DNA from: Thermoplasmatota archaeon
Lineage (GTDB): Archaea; Thermoplasmatota; Penumbrarchaeia; Penumbrarchaeales; Penumbrarchaeaceae
NCBI GenBank assembly: GCA_025457865.1
Contig: JALOTP010000018.1
Location: 1 to 38,141 of the forward strand
Length of the DNA stretch: 38,141 bases
Direction: 5' to 3'
Below are positions 31,916-38,141 of this stretch, one piece after another. Each line of letters starts with the position of its first letter. The first letter of the stretch is position 1. The translations under genes and the position numbers were made by a program. Under the pieces are notes generated by a model. The model had not been told where the DNA came from, did no database searches, and saw only the letters and a list, made by a program, of their open reading frames with translations.

Positions 31916-32374
31916 ATGGACATCTCTTTCAGACGTTTCAGAAGGTCCGACGCCCTTATCGTCTCCGGGATGATCAAGGGGCTCTACTCCGAGGACCCTT
32001 CGGGCAAGACCATGACGGACGAGAAGATACGGAGCACGTTCGCTCAGCTCGGGGAGCATTCGGAACAGGGAACGATAATGGTCCTTGAGAAGGACGGCAG
32101 GACCGTTGGCTATTCTATCCTGGTCAACTACTGGTCCAATGAGTACGGGGGGAACATACTCTTCCTGGACGAGCTATACGTCATCCCATCCGAGAGGCGT
32201 TCGGGCATAGGGTCCGAGTTCATAGGATACCTAAAAGAGAAGAGACCCTACGGTTCCGTCGCGATACTTCTGGAAGTGCATCCTAGAAATGTCCTTGCCT
32301 GTAATTTCTATGGAAGGGCAGGGTTTAGGCCCTCAAGGTACGACCATTATGTTCTGGAGCTTTCAGGTCACTGA
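31916..32374 (+). CDS. GNAT-family N-acetyltransferase
   Basis: The 152-residue length is that of a single GNAT domain. The order is typical: an N-terminal strand and helix (ISFRRFRRSDALIVSGMIKG), central strands VGYSILVNYWS and LFLDELYVIPSERRSGIGSE holding the acetyl-CoA pyrophosphate-binding R/Q-x-x-G-x-G/A type loop (RRSGIG), then LEVHPRNVLACNFYGRAGF near the end. The enzyme would transfer an acetyl group from acetyl-CoA to an amine; the substrate is unknown. Its 3' end overlaps the stop of the convergent aminotransferase gene by seven bases. Confidence 0.87.
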   Translation: MDISFRRFRRSDALIVSGMIKGLYSEDPSGKTMTDEKIRSTFAQLGEHSEQGTIMVLEKDGRTVGYSILVNYWSNEYGGNILFLDELYVIPSERRSGIGSEFIGYLKEKRPYGSVAILLEVHPRNVLACNFYGRAGFRPSRYDHYVLELSGH

Positions 32375-33582
32375 TAGGCGCGGACCTTCCTTCTCATCAA
32401 TCTATCGAGCCCGTCGAAGGCCTCGTTCAGGACGTCCTCCGTCGGCAGTATGACTATCCTGAAATGGTCCGACCCGTACTCCTTTCCGAAGCCGGAGCCG
32501 AATACCGTCAGGACCCTCTCCTCCTTGAGGAGCTCAAGGACGAACTCCTTGTCGGTAGCCCAGGGCCCCCTCCTCATCGCATCTATCTTGGGGAACATGT
32601 AGAAGGCCCCACCAGGCCTCCGAACCGATGTTCCCTCTATCTCATTGAGCCTCCTAAAGGCAAGGTCCCTTCTCTTTATGAGCTTCCCCATGGTCTCCCG
32701 TATGTGCCCCCTGTCCCCTTCAAGTGCCTTGATGTAAGCGTACTGACAGATGGAATTGGCACAGAGCCTTGCCCTGCTCTGCCTCTCTATTCCCTCCCTG
32801 ATATCCTTGAGCCTGTCGTCAACATCCCTGATCGATAGGTACCCGACCCTCCATCCCGGGGCCAGATATATCTTGGATATCCCGTTCATCGTTATGACGG
32901 GGACGTCCTTTACGACCTCTGCCGTCGAAGGTGTCGTTCCCTCGAAGGTCATCAGGTTGTAGATCTCATCGGAGATTATGAAGCAGTTCGGGTGCTCCTT
33001 CACCACGGAGCCTATGGCTTTGATGGTGGCCCTGTCGTAGAGGGCCCCGGTCGGATTGTTGGGATTGATGATGCAGACAGCCTTGGTCCTTGCCGATATC
33101 TTCCTCGCAATATCGTCCACATCAGGGGCCCAGTCGTTCTCCTCGCTGCACCTGTAAGGTACCGGAACGGCCCCCATCATCTTGACGTAGGTGACGTATG
33201 GCGGATACGATGGGCCGGGGACCAGCACCTCGTCCCCCGGTGAGAGCGCCGCATAGAAGATGAGCTGCAGGGCCTCGGTGACCCCGTGGGTCACTATCAC
33301 ATCCCTGGGCCCTATCATGTTCCCTCGGGACCTCTCGTCCTTGACTATCGCCTTGACGAGCTCGGGGAGGCCCGGGGAGGGGCTGTAACCGTTAAGACCC
33401 ATGTCCATGGCCTCTCTCACCGCGTCCTTGATGAACGAAGGGGTATCGAAATCGTACTTGTTGGGGTCCCCTATGTTGAGCTTCAGGACCTTCAAGCCAT
33501 TCCGTTCCATTTCGTTGGCTGGCAGTGTGACATCCCTTATCGCGTATTCGATCTCAAGGGAGAGCGGATTTGCTTTGATCAT
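32368..33582 (-). CDS. Class I/II aminotransferase (alanine/aspartate aminotransferase-like)
   Basis: The start is the ATG at 33582, which has GGAGG six bases upstream; an in-frame extension to 33642 is unlikely. The 404-residue product has the fold type I landmarks: LNIGDPNKYDF, NGYSPSPGLPELV, VTHGVTEALQLIFYA, PGPSYPPYVTYVKM, NPNNPTGALYDR, SDEIYNLMTF, the PLP lysine in MNGISKIYLAPGWRVGYL and the substrate arginine region SDHFRIVILP. It is closest to the AlaT/AspC-like archaeal enzymes that transfer an amino group between alanine or another amino acid and 2-oxoglutarate. The exact substrate cannot be fixed. It has a single-gene transcript with its own TATA box. Confidence 0.9.
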   Translation of the reverse strand: MIKANPLSLEIEYAIRDVTLPANEMERNGLKVLKLNIGDPNKYDFDTPSFIKDAVREAMDMGLNGYSPSPGLPELVKAIVKDERSRGNMIGPRDVIVTHGVTEALQLIFYAALSPGDEVLVPGPSYPPYVTYVKMMGAVPVPYRCSEENDWAPDVDDIARKISARTKAVCIINPNNPTGALYDRATIKAIGSVVKEHPNCFIISDEIYNLMTFEGTTPSTAEVVKDVPVITMNGISKIYLAPGWRVGYLSIRDVDDRLKDIREGIERQSRARLCANSICQYAYIKALEGDRGHIRETMGKLIKRRDLAFRRLNEIEGTSVRRPGGAFYMFPKIDAMRRGPWATDKEFVLELLKEERVLTVFGSGFGKEYGSDHFRIVILPTEDVLNEAFDGLDRLMRRKVRAYQ

Positions 33583-33610
33583 GGTGAGCCTCCGCGGACG
33601 CATCGAAGAG

Positions 33611-33624
33611 GAGATATAATAACC
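33611..33624 (-). promoter_or_regulatory. TATA box for the aminotransferase gene
   Basis: The minus strand reads GGTTATTATATCTC, predicting a start near 33591, nine bases before the ATG. The divergent aIF1A promoter lies about 30 bp away. Confidence 0.55.
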
Positions 33625-33639
33625 AAGGGGTGAGAAAAC

Positions 33640-33650
33640 CATTAATAAGG
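33640..33650 (+). promoter_or_regulatory. TATA box for the aIF1A gene
   Basis: CATTAATAAGG predicts a start near 33671 and a leader of about 20 bases with GGTGAT. A second AT-rich run (GTTTAAAAAC, 33669-33678) is too close to the start codon to serve as the TATA box. Confidence 0.45.
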
Positions 33651-33692
33651 GGGTTCCATTAGTTAATCGTTTAAAAACTAAAAGGTGATGTA

Positions 33693-34031
33693 TTGGGCAG
33701 ACCGTATGAAGTGGAGGAAGAACCCGGACCGGACGGATATATCAGGGTGAAGCTGCCCAACAAGAAGAAGAACGAGATCTTCGGCATCGTTGACCAGTCC
33801 CTCGGGGGCGGTCATCTAAAAGTCTTCTGCCAGGACGGCAAGATGAGGCTCGGCCGCATAAGGGGCAAGCTCAAGAAGAGGATGTGGATGAGGGAGAAGG
33901 ACATGGTCATCATACAGCCCTGGGACTTCCAGGACGACAAGTGCGATGTCCTCTACAGGTACACCCACATCCAGGCCCAGAACATGCTCAAACGTGGCCT
34001 GGTCCCGAAAACGCTGGAATCGTTCATATAG
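33693..34031 (+). CDS. Translation initiation factor aIF1A
   Basis: The 112-residue product is a single OB-fold S1-like protein: YIRVKLPNKKKNEIFGIVDQ, LKVFCQDGKMRLGRIRGKLK, KKRMWMREKDMVIIQPWDFQ and DKCDVLYRYTHIQAQNML, the conserved core of eukaryotic/archaeal IF1A. It binds the A site of the small ribosomal subunit and helps recruit the initiator tRNA and scan or position the start codon. The start is TTG at 33693 with GGTGAT upstream; the nearby ATG at 33688 is in another frame. It is followed by the RIO1 kinase, an association common in archaea. Confidence 0.93.
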   Translation: MGRPYEVEEEPGPDGYIRVKLPNKKKNEIFGIVDQSLGGGHLKVFCQDGKMRLGRIRGKLKKRMWMREKDMVIIQPWDFQDDKCDVLYRYTHIQAQNMLKRGLVPKTLESFI

Positions 34032-34042
34032 GCGTTCAATAA

Positions 34043-34054
34043 GCTTTTTTAAGT
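34043..34054 (+). promoter_or_regulatory. TATA box for the RIO1 gene, leaderless
   Basis: GCTTTTTTAAGT is centred 26 bp before the GTG at 34075, implying that the message starts at the start codon; no ribosome site is present. Confidence 0.5.
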
Positions 34055-34074
34055 GAGCCCGTCCTACGAGCCCC

Positions 34075-34890
34075 GTGGCAGGTAAGGACGTTTATGATAT
34101 CATCCACGAGAAGTACGACAAGCGGTGGAAGAGAGAGGAGCTCATAGTGGATGCCGACAGGTTCAAGACCTACGATGAGGTCTTCGACAGACAGAACCTT
34201 GACAATATCTTCAAGCTCATGAAGAAGGGAAGTATCAGGACGCTCGAATGTCCCATATCGACCGGGAAGGAGGCGAACGTCTACAAGGCCAGGACGGACG
34301 AGGGCTTTGCGGCCGTAAAGATATACAGGACCTCCAACTCCACCTTCGGAGCCTTCCTTGATTACATCATAGGGGACAGGCGTTTCCAGAAGATAGACCG
34401 CTCGCATAGGGGCATAATATATACATGGGCGAAGAAGGAGGAGATGAACCTCAAGGCAATGGTAGATGCTGGCATCAGGGCTCCTGCACCACATGGTCTG
34501 TTCAAGAACGTTCTCGTTATGGACTACATAGAGTACGAGGGCGGTCCCGCCCCTCAGCTCAGGGTGCTCCGGACGGAACCGGACCACTGGGTCGAGATGT
34601 GGAAGGATGTCATGAGGACCGTCAAGAAGCTCTACAGGAAGTGCGGACTGGTCCATGGGGACCTGTCAGAGTACAATATCCTGTATGACGGCAAACCTGT
34701 CTATATGGACGTAGGCCAGAGCGTGGACAAGGACCACCCGAGGGCGAGAGAGCTCCTTAAGAGGGACCTGTCCATAATCTCTCTGTTCTTCCAGAAGAAG
34801 GGGGTCCCTGGGGCGGAAGCGGCGGCCATGAGGCTCTACAGCGAGCTCATTCCCGCTCAGATATCGGAAGAGCCCCCCCAAAATCGTTAA
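34075..34890 (+). CDS. rio1: RIO1-type serine/threonine protein kinase
   Basis: The 271-residue protein has the RIO1 signatures: the P-loop STGKEANVYKA, AAVKIYRTSNSTFGAFLDYI with the ATP-binding lysine, GDRRFQ, the catalytic loop HGDLSEYNIL (Asp and Asn) and the metal-binding VYMDVGQSVDKDHPRA. RIO1 acts in late maturation of the small ribosomal subunit as an ATPase/kinase. The start is GTG, apparently leaderless. The order aIF1A-RIO1 is widespread in archaea; usually a KH-domain protein follows, but here prolyl-tRNA synthetase does. The C-terminal residues after the kinase core are short. Confidence 0.94.
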   Translation: MAGKDVYDIIHEKYDKRWKREELIVDADRFKTYDEVFDRQNLDNIFKLMKKGSIRTLECPISTGKEANVYKARTDEGFAAVKIYRTSNSTFGAFLDYIIGDRRFQKIDRSHRGIIYTWAKKEEMNLKAMVDAGIRAPAPHGLFKNVLVMDYIEYEGGPAPQLRVLRTEPDHWVEMWKDVMRTVKKLYRKCGLVHGDLSEYNILYDGKPVYMDVGQSVDKDHPRARELLKRDLSIISLFFQKKGVPGAEAAAMRLYSELIPAQISEEPPQNR

Positions 34891-34893
34891 TAG
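34884..34893 (+). promoter_or_regulatory. Possible TATA box for proS overlapping the RIO1 stop
   Basis: TCGTTAATAG covers the RIO1 stop codon and would start transcription near 34915. It is a weak match; proS may also be read through from RIO1. Confidence 0.3.
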
Positions 34894-34931
34894 CCCCTCC
34901 AATACTGGGGTGCAGCGGCCCGGTGGGTAAG

Positions 34932-36395
34932 ATGGCAGACGAAGAGGCAAAGAAGGTGGTCCTGGACAAGTCGGACTTCCTCAACTGGTACAACGATGTA
35001 GTGGACGTTTCGTTCCTTTGCGACAAGAGGTACCCCATAAAGGGAATGAACGTCTGGACGCCTTACGGCTGGAAGATAATGCAGCTGATGGACGCATCCA
35101 TCAGGCGGGAGTGTGATGCTACCGGACATCAGGAGGTCTGCTTTCCTCTTCTCATTCCCAAGACGGAGTTCCAGAAGGAAGCGGACCATATCAAGGGGTT
35201 CGATTCCGAGGTCTTCTGGGTGACCAAAGGAGGTAACAACGAGCTGGACATTCCGCTCCTTCTCAGGCCCACTTCGGAGACGGCGATGTATCCCATCTTT
35301 TCACTATGGGTCAGGTCCCACAACGATCTGCCCCTCAAAACCTACCAGATAGTGAACGTGTTCAGGTACGAGACCAAGATGACAAGGGCTTTCATACGCG
35401 TCAGGGAGATTCATTTCTTCGAGGCCCACACCTGTCATAAGGATGCGGAAGATGCTGAGATGCAGATAAGAGAGGACTGCGCCATCATGGACAGGGTGGC
35501 AAGGGACCTCTGCCTGCCATACATACTCACCAGAAGGCCGGATTGGGACAAGTTCGCGGGTGCAGTTTACACAATAGGTGTTGACACCCTACTTCCGTCG
35601 AGAAGGACGCTGCAGCTAGGCTCCATCCATCAATACCATGAGAACTTCGCAAGACCTTACGATATCAAATACGAGGGCAGCGACAAACAGCATCATTATG
35701 CCCACCAGACGACCTACGGTATGTCAGAGAGGATGGTAGGTGCGGTCATTGGCGTTCACGGGGACAACAAGGGATTGATCCTTCCGCCGGCAATAGCTCC
35801 GTTCCAGTTCGTCATAATACCCATACCCGCCAAGGGTAAGCTGGAACAGGTAATGGACGGAGCAAGGGCCCTTGAGAAGGAGCTCATCGCCCTTGGCCAC
35901 AGGGTCCACCTGGATGCAAGGGACGTCCGCCCCGGTTCCAAGCATTACGATTGGGAGATAAAGGGTGTCCCGGTCCGGATCGAACTGGGTCCGAGGGACC
36001 TAGAGAACGGCACACTGGTCTTCGCAAGGAGGGACCTATCGACCAAGAGGACCGTCAAGAGGGCCGACCTCAAGGAGGAAGCACTGAAGGAGCTCAAGGA
36101 CATAGAGGGCGAGCTTCTATCCCGGGCGAAGGCCATCATCGATGATGGGATAAGGAGGGCCTCGACGGTGGAGGAGGCCAAGGAGCACCTCTCCAAGGGC
36201 TGGGACGGGATAATACAGACCGGCTGGTGCACCGACATGGACTGCGCCGCGGAGATGGAGAAGGCCCTTGACAAGGCCTTCCTGGGATATCCTTTGAAGG
36301 ACGTCGCTTCCGGGGAGCTCCTGTTCTCGGACGGTCAGTGCATGATATGTGGGAAACCTACGAAGGATGTCGTCTATCTGGGCAGGAGCTACTGA
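34932..36395 (+). CDS. proS: Prolyl-tRNA synthetase (archaeal/eukaryotic type)
   Basis: The start is the ATG at 34932 with GGTGG about five bases upstream; a GTG at 34923 is in frame. The 487-residue length is normal for the archaeal type. Class II motifs are visible: motif 2 in VNVFRYETKMTRAFIRVREIHFFEAHT, motif 3 toward GDNKGLILPPAIAPFQ, and TSETAMYPIFSLWV. The anticodon-binding domain follows, then the C-terminal zinc domain with CTDMDC and CMICGKPT and the conserved terminal Tyr (GRSY). It charges tRNA-Pro; a tRNA-Pro(CGG) gene lies about 5.4 kb away. The bacterial editing insertion is absent. Confidence 0.96.
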   Translation: MADEEAKKVVLDKSDFLNWYNDVVDVSFLCDKRYPIKGMNVWTPYGWKIMQLMDASIRRECDATGHQEVCFPLLIPKTEFQKEADHIKGFDSEVFWVTKGGNNELDIPLLLRPTSETAMYPIFSLWVRSHNDLPLKTYQIVNVFRYETKMTRAFIRVREIHFFEAHTCHKDAEDAEMQIREDCAIMDRVARDLCLPYILTRRPDWDKFAGAVYTIGVDTLLPSRRTLQLGSIHQYHENFARPYDIKYEGSDKQHHYAHQTTYGMSERMVGAVIGVHGDNKGLILPPAIAPFQFVIIPIPAKGKLEQVMDGARALEKELIALGHRVHLDARDVRPGSKHYDWEIKGVPVRIELGPRDLENGTLVFARRDLSTKRTVKRADLKEEALKELKDIEGELLSRAKAIIDDGIRRASTVEEAKEHLSKGWDGIIQTGWCTDMDCAAEMEKALDKAFLGYPLKDVASGELLFSDGQCMICGKPTKDVVYLGRSY

Positions 36396-36446
36396 TGGGG
36401 TCAAGGCCCCTATACGTATCCGAAAATATTGGGAGGAAGGTCTCAG

Positions 36447-37289
36447 ATGAAGGTCGGTCTGGCGCTAGGTGGCGGTTCTGCCAGGGGAATGGCCCTGATA
36501 GGGGTCATAGATGTCCTCCGTGAGGAAGGTATAGAGATAGACTGCATTGCAGGTACGAGCATAGGCGCGCTCATGGGCGTGGGTCTGGCATCTGGAAGGT
36601 ACGAAGTGTTCCGAGACATAGCCATCAACATGGACCTCTGGAAGCTCATAAGGTTGATAGACCCCTCCAATCCCGTGGAGGGGCTCATGGAGACCGAAAA
36701 GATAGTTGACTACATCGTGGACCGCCTTGAGGTCGAGAGGATGGAGGACCTCAAGATCCCTTACGTAGCGGTATGCTCCGACCTGAGGACGGGCAACGAG
36801 GTTCACATAACCAAGGGCCCCCTTCGGAAGGCTTTGAGGGCCTCATTGTCGATCCCCGGCCTGTTCACACCGGTCAAGTACAGGGACAAACTGCTGGTGG
36901 ACGGAGGGATAGTGAACCCTATACCGGTGTCCGCGCTCAGGGAGCTGGGTGCAGATAAGGTGATAGCCGTGGACCTGAACCATTACGTCCTTGAGAGGGA
37001 CCTGGTCCCACGGAAGAAAGGGGGTTTCATCCAGGCGTTCCAGACCGGTGTCCTGGGCAAGAGCCCCGACATCCCGCATATATTCGATCTCATAATGGAT
37101 GCCCTCTACCTGATGGAACGTTCCATCTCCGAGATGAAATTGAAGGAATACCCGCCAGATGTCATCATAAGGCCCAGGGTCGGCAATATATCCTTATTCG
37201 ACTACCACAGACCCGAGAGAGCGGTGATCAAGGGCAGGGAAGCAACGTTGGACCGCATAGAGGACATCAAAGCCCTTGTCAAAGGGTAG
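36447..37289 (+). CDS. Patatin-like phospholipase (RssA-like)
   Basis: The start is the ATG at 36447, preceded by GGAAGGT; 280 residues. The patatin elements are all present: the oxyanion glycine-rich loop GLALGGGSARGMALIG, the nucleophile elbow AGTSIGALMGV (G-x-S-x-G), RASLSIPGLFTPVKY and the catalytic Asp in VDGGIVNPIPVSAL. These proteins hydrolyse acyl esters using a Ser-Asp dyad. In an archaeon with ether lipids the substrate is not obvious and may be imported acyl esters or a non-lipid ester. It lies 51 bp after proS on the same strand and may share its transcript. Confidence 0.9.
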   Translation: MKVGLALGGGSARGMALIGVIDVLREEGIEIDCIAGTSIGALMGVGLASGRYEVFRDIAINMDLWKLIRLIDPSNPVEGLMETEKIVDYIVDRLEVERMEDLKIPYVAVCSDLRTGNEVHITKGPLRKALRASLSIPGLFTPVKYRDKLLVDGGIVNPIPVSALRELGADKVIAVDLNHYVLERDLVPRKKGGFIQAFQTGVLGKSPDIPHIFDLIMDALYLMERSISEMKLKEYPPDVIIRPRVGNISLFDYHRPERAVIKGREATLDRIEDIKALVKG

Positions 37290-37383
37290 GAAGGAGCCAT
37301 AAAAGAAATGAATTGTTCTATATTAAATAACATATATTCGTATTATGATGTCATCATTGGTGCGGGTTCAGGAATCTAGGCCA

Positions 37384-37395
37384 AATATATTTATA
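37384..37395 (+). promoter_or_regulatory. Strong TATA box in front of the ncRNA candidate
   Basis: AATATATTTATA is one of the best TATA matches in the window. Its predicted transcript start, near 37416, is about 200 bp before the radical SAM ATG, which has its own TATA box, so this promoter appears to serve a non-coding transcript. Confidence 0.6.
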
Positions 37396-37415
37396 CAACC
37401 ACGGTCTAACCTCGA

Positions 37416-37564
37416 AATAGCGGCGTACGCGTCGCGAAAAAAACAAAAAACAGGTAGAGGGTGAAATCAACTTTTCATACATCCAATCCTCTCTTCCATG
37501 GAAAACTCTGTTTTCCATGATCGGTGTCAAACACCGATCTTTTTCATCCTCTACCGCTCTTTTT
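37416..37564 (+). ncRNA. Candidate structured small RNA with its own promoter and T-run
   Basis: Hand-folding gives four stems. H0: GCGGCG (37420-37425) with CGTCGC around a TACG loop. An A-rich linker follows (37436-37452). P1: 14 bp, 37453-37466 with 37542-37555, one G-U pair. Inside P1 are a perfect 9-bp hairpin P2 (CATGGAAAA/TTTTCCATG, loop CTCTG, 37497-37519) and an adjoining perfect 9-bp hairpin P3 (GATCGGTGT/ACACCGATC, loop CAA, 37519-37539). About 30 pyrimidine-rich bases between P1 and P2 stay single-stranded. The RNA would end in TTTTT at 37560-37564. It does not resemble C/D, H/ACA, SRP or RNase P RNA. The extent is inferred from the promoter and T-run. Confidence 0.5.
37560..37564 (+). 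terminator. T-run at the end of the ncRNA candidate
   Basis: Five T residues follow the 3' strand of stem P1 after GCTC. Archaeal polymerase often stops at such runs. A second T5 run (37540-37544) lies inside the structure. Confidence 0.4.
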
Positions 37565-37584
37565 GTCCGGCCTCGAAACCAACC

Positions 37585-37593
37585 GATTTATCC
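37585..37593 (+). promoter_or_regulatory. TATA box for the radical SAM gene
   Basis: GATTTATCC predicts a transcript start near 37615, eight bases before the ATG at 37623. Confidence 0.5.
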
Positions 37594-37622
37594 CATACGC
37601 TGTATCCCTACAAGGGCTGGCC

Positions 37623-38141
37623 ATGCAGTACCATATCCTTACGACGGAAAGATGCAACCTCCATTGCACCTACTGCGGGGGTACCAGGCAGCTCCCCGGC
37701 ATCCCTCTGAACATGACCTATGACATAATGGACCTGAAGAGGTTCATATCAATGGACAAGGATGCCGTCATTGGGTTCTACGGTGGTGAGCCGCTTCTGG
37801 CGATGGAACGCATCTATGATATAATGGACAACGTACCTGCCACATCCTTCACCCTCCAGACCAACGGCACCCTGCTAAAGGAGCTGAGAACGGAATATCT
37901 CCTAAGGTTCCATTCCATCCTTGTATCGCTGGACGGCCCCAGAGAGGTCACGGACGCTTCCAGAGGGGTAGGGACCTATGATCTGGTGATGTCCAATGTC
38001 AGGGACATCAAGGAACGGGGGTTCAGTGGGGACCTCATAGCCAGGATGGCATTTTCCGACCACGGTGACATCCACCGTGATGTCATGCACCTCCTGGAGA
38101 GCTTCGACCACGTCCACTGGCAGCTGGACGTCTTCTGGACC
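37623..38141 (+). CDS. Radical SAM enzyme, probably peptide-modifying (3' truncated by window end)
   Basis: The frame is open from the ATG at 37623 to the window edge (173 codons). The N-terminus MQYHILTTERCNLHCTYCGG holds the radical SAM cluster motif C-x3-C-x2-C. Next come GFYGGEPLL (the GGEP SAM-binding motif), SFTLQTNGTLL and SILVSLDGPREVTD, all in the usual barrel order. The very early cluster motif and the CGG after it resemble the archaeal putative peptide-modifying families typified by AF1577 and Mhun_1560; a SPASM or Twitch domain would lie beyond the window. It would use a 5'-deoxyadenosyl radical on an unknown peptide or protein. No precursor peptide is visible in this window. Confidence 0.85.
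   Translation, partial: MQYHILTTERCNLHCTYCGGTRQLPGIPLNMTYDIMDLKRFISMDKDAVIGFYGGEPLLAMERIYDIMDNVPATSFTLQTNGTLLKELRTEYLLRFHSILVSLDGPREVTDASRGVGTYDLVMSNVRDIKERGFSGDLIARMAFSDHGDIHRDVMHLLESFDHVHWQLDVFWT

Larger units (their letters stand above)
37290..37622 (+). other. Intergenic region with an inverted repeat, promoters and an ncRNA candidate
   Basis: This 333-bp gap has no convincing ORF. From left to right it holds an AT-rich stretch, an inverted repeat ATGATG-T-CATCAT (37345-37357), a TATA box (37384-37395), the multi-stem RNA candidate (about 37416-37564) and a second TATA box for the radical SAM gene. Confidence 0.6.

Noticed and set aside
37331-37360. C/D box small RNA suggested by TGATG at 37346-37350
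   Set aside because: No matching D box (CTGA) or internal C'/D' pair at suitable distance; the element is better explained as an inverted repeat upstream of a promoter.
37614-37623. Extra copy of the tRNA-Ile tail motif (GGGCTGGCCA) before the radical SAM gene
   Set aside because: Only ten bases match imperfectly, there is no inverted partner and it overlaps the start codon region; chance is sufficient.

Overview
The window comes from an archaeon, most likely a member of the Thermoplasmatota (order not resolvable here). The archaeal signs are an archaeal-type prolyl-tRNA synthetase with a C-terminal zinc site, aIF1A next to a RIO1 kinase, a long FKBP, a GIDE-domain protein, two tRNAs without encoded CCA, TATA-box promoters about 26 bp upstream of starts (several leaderless), and Arg codons dominated by AGG. 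The very large, membrane-anchored, Ig/propeller-rich surface proteins are what point to Thermoplasmatota; that placement is inference.

Layout. 1-278: end of a GIDE-domain protein. 279-1930: a strikingly AT-rich island with two membrane or secreted orphans. 1931-8542: a 2203-residue surface protein (VWA, calcium-type repeats, C-terminal anchor). 8693-12419 (minus strand): FKBP, an M50 site-2-type protease, and a DUF5591-like protein coupled to it by an ATGA overlap. 12553-15628: a three-helix membrane protein, a zinc-ribbon protein, an iron-type alcohol dehydrogenase and a membrane-anchored helix-hairpin-helix protein. 15723-18101: a cell-surface subtilase. 18169-18242: tRNA-Ile(GAT), followed directly by the most unusual feature of the window, an array to 18731 in which the tRNA 3' end recurs four more times in direct orientation, alternating with four inverted copies. 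18840-23309: a seven-bladed SBBP-propeller surface protein. 23372-27136: an aquaporin and a CARDB-like surface protein. 27161-29515: threonine dehydratase, a DUF362/ferredoxin protein and tRNA-Pro(CGG). 29615-33582: an AT-hook/winged-helix protein, a small surface protein, two GNAT enzymes (one YoaP-like) and an aminotransferase. 33693-37289: aIF1A, RIO1, ProRS and a patatin-like lipase. 37290-37622: an intergenic region holding a candidate structured ncRNA with its own promoter and T-run. 37623-end: the start of a radical SAM, probably peptide-modifying, enzyme.

How the genes fit together. Housekeeping genes (aIF1A, RIO1, ProRS, tRNAs, FKBP, PLP enzymes) are interleaved with a cell-surface set. 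Six predicted proteins share the plan of signal peptide, beta-rich ectodomain, one C-terminal membrane helix and usually a short charged tail, so this part of the chromosome invests heavily in the envelope. A surface subtilase and an intramembrane protease nearby could process such proteins, but that link is inferred from proximity only. Two regions deserve attention beyond gene content: the tRNA-Ile tail array and the multi-stem RNA candidate at about 37416-37564.
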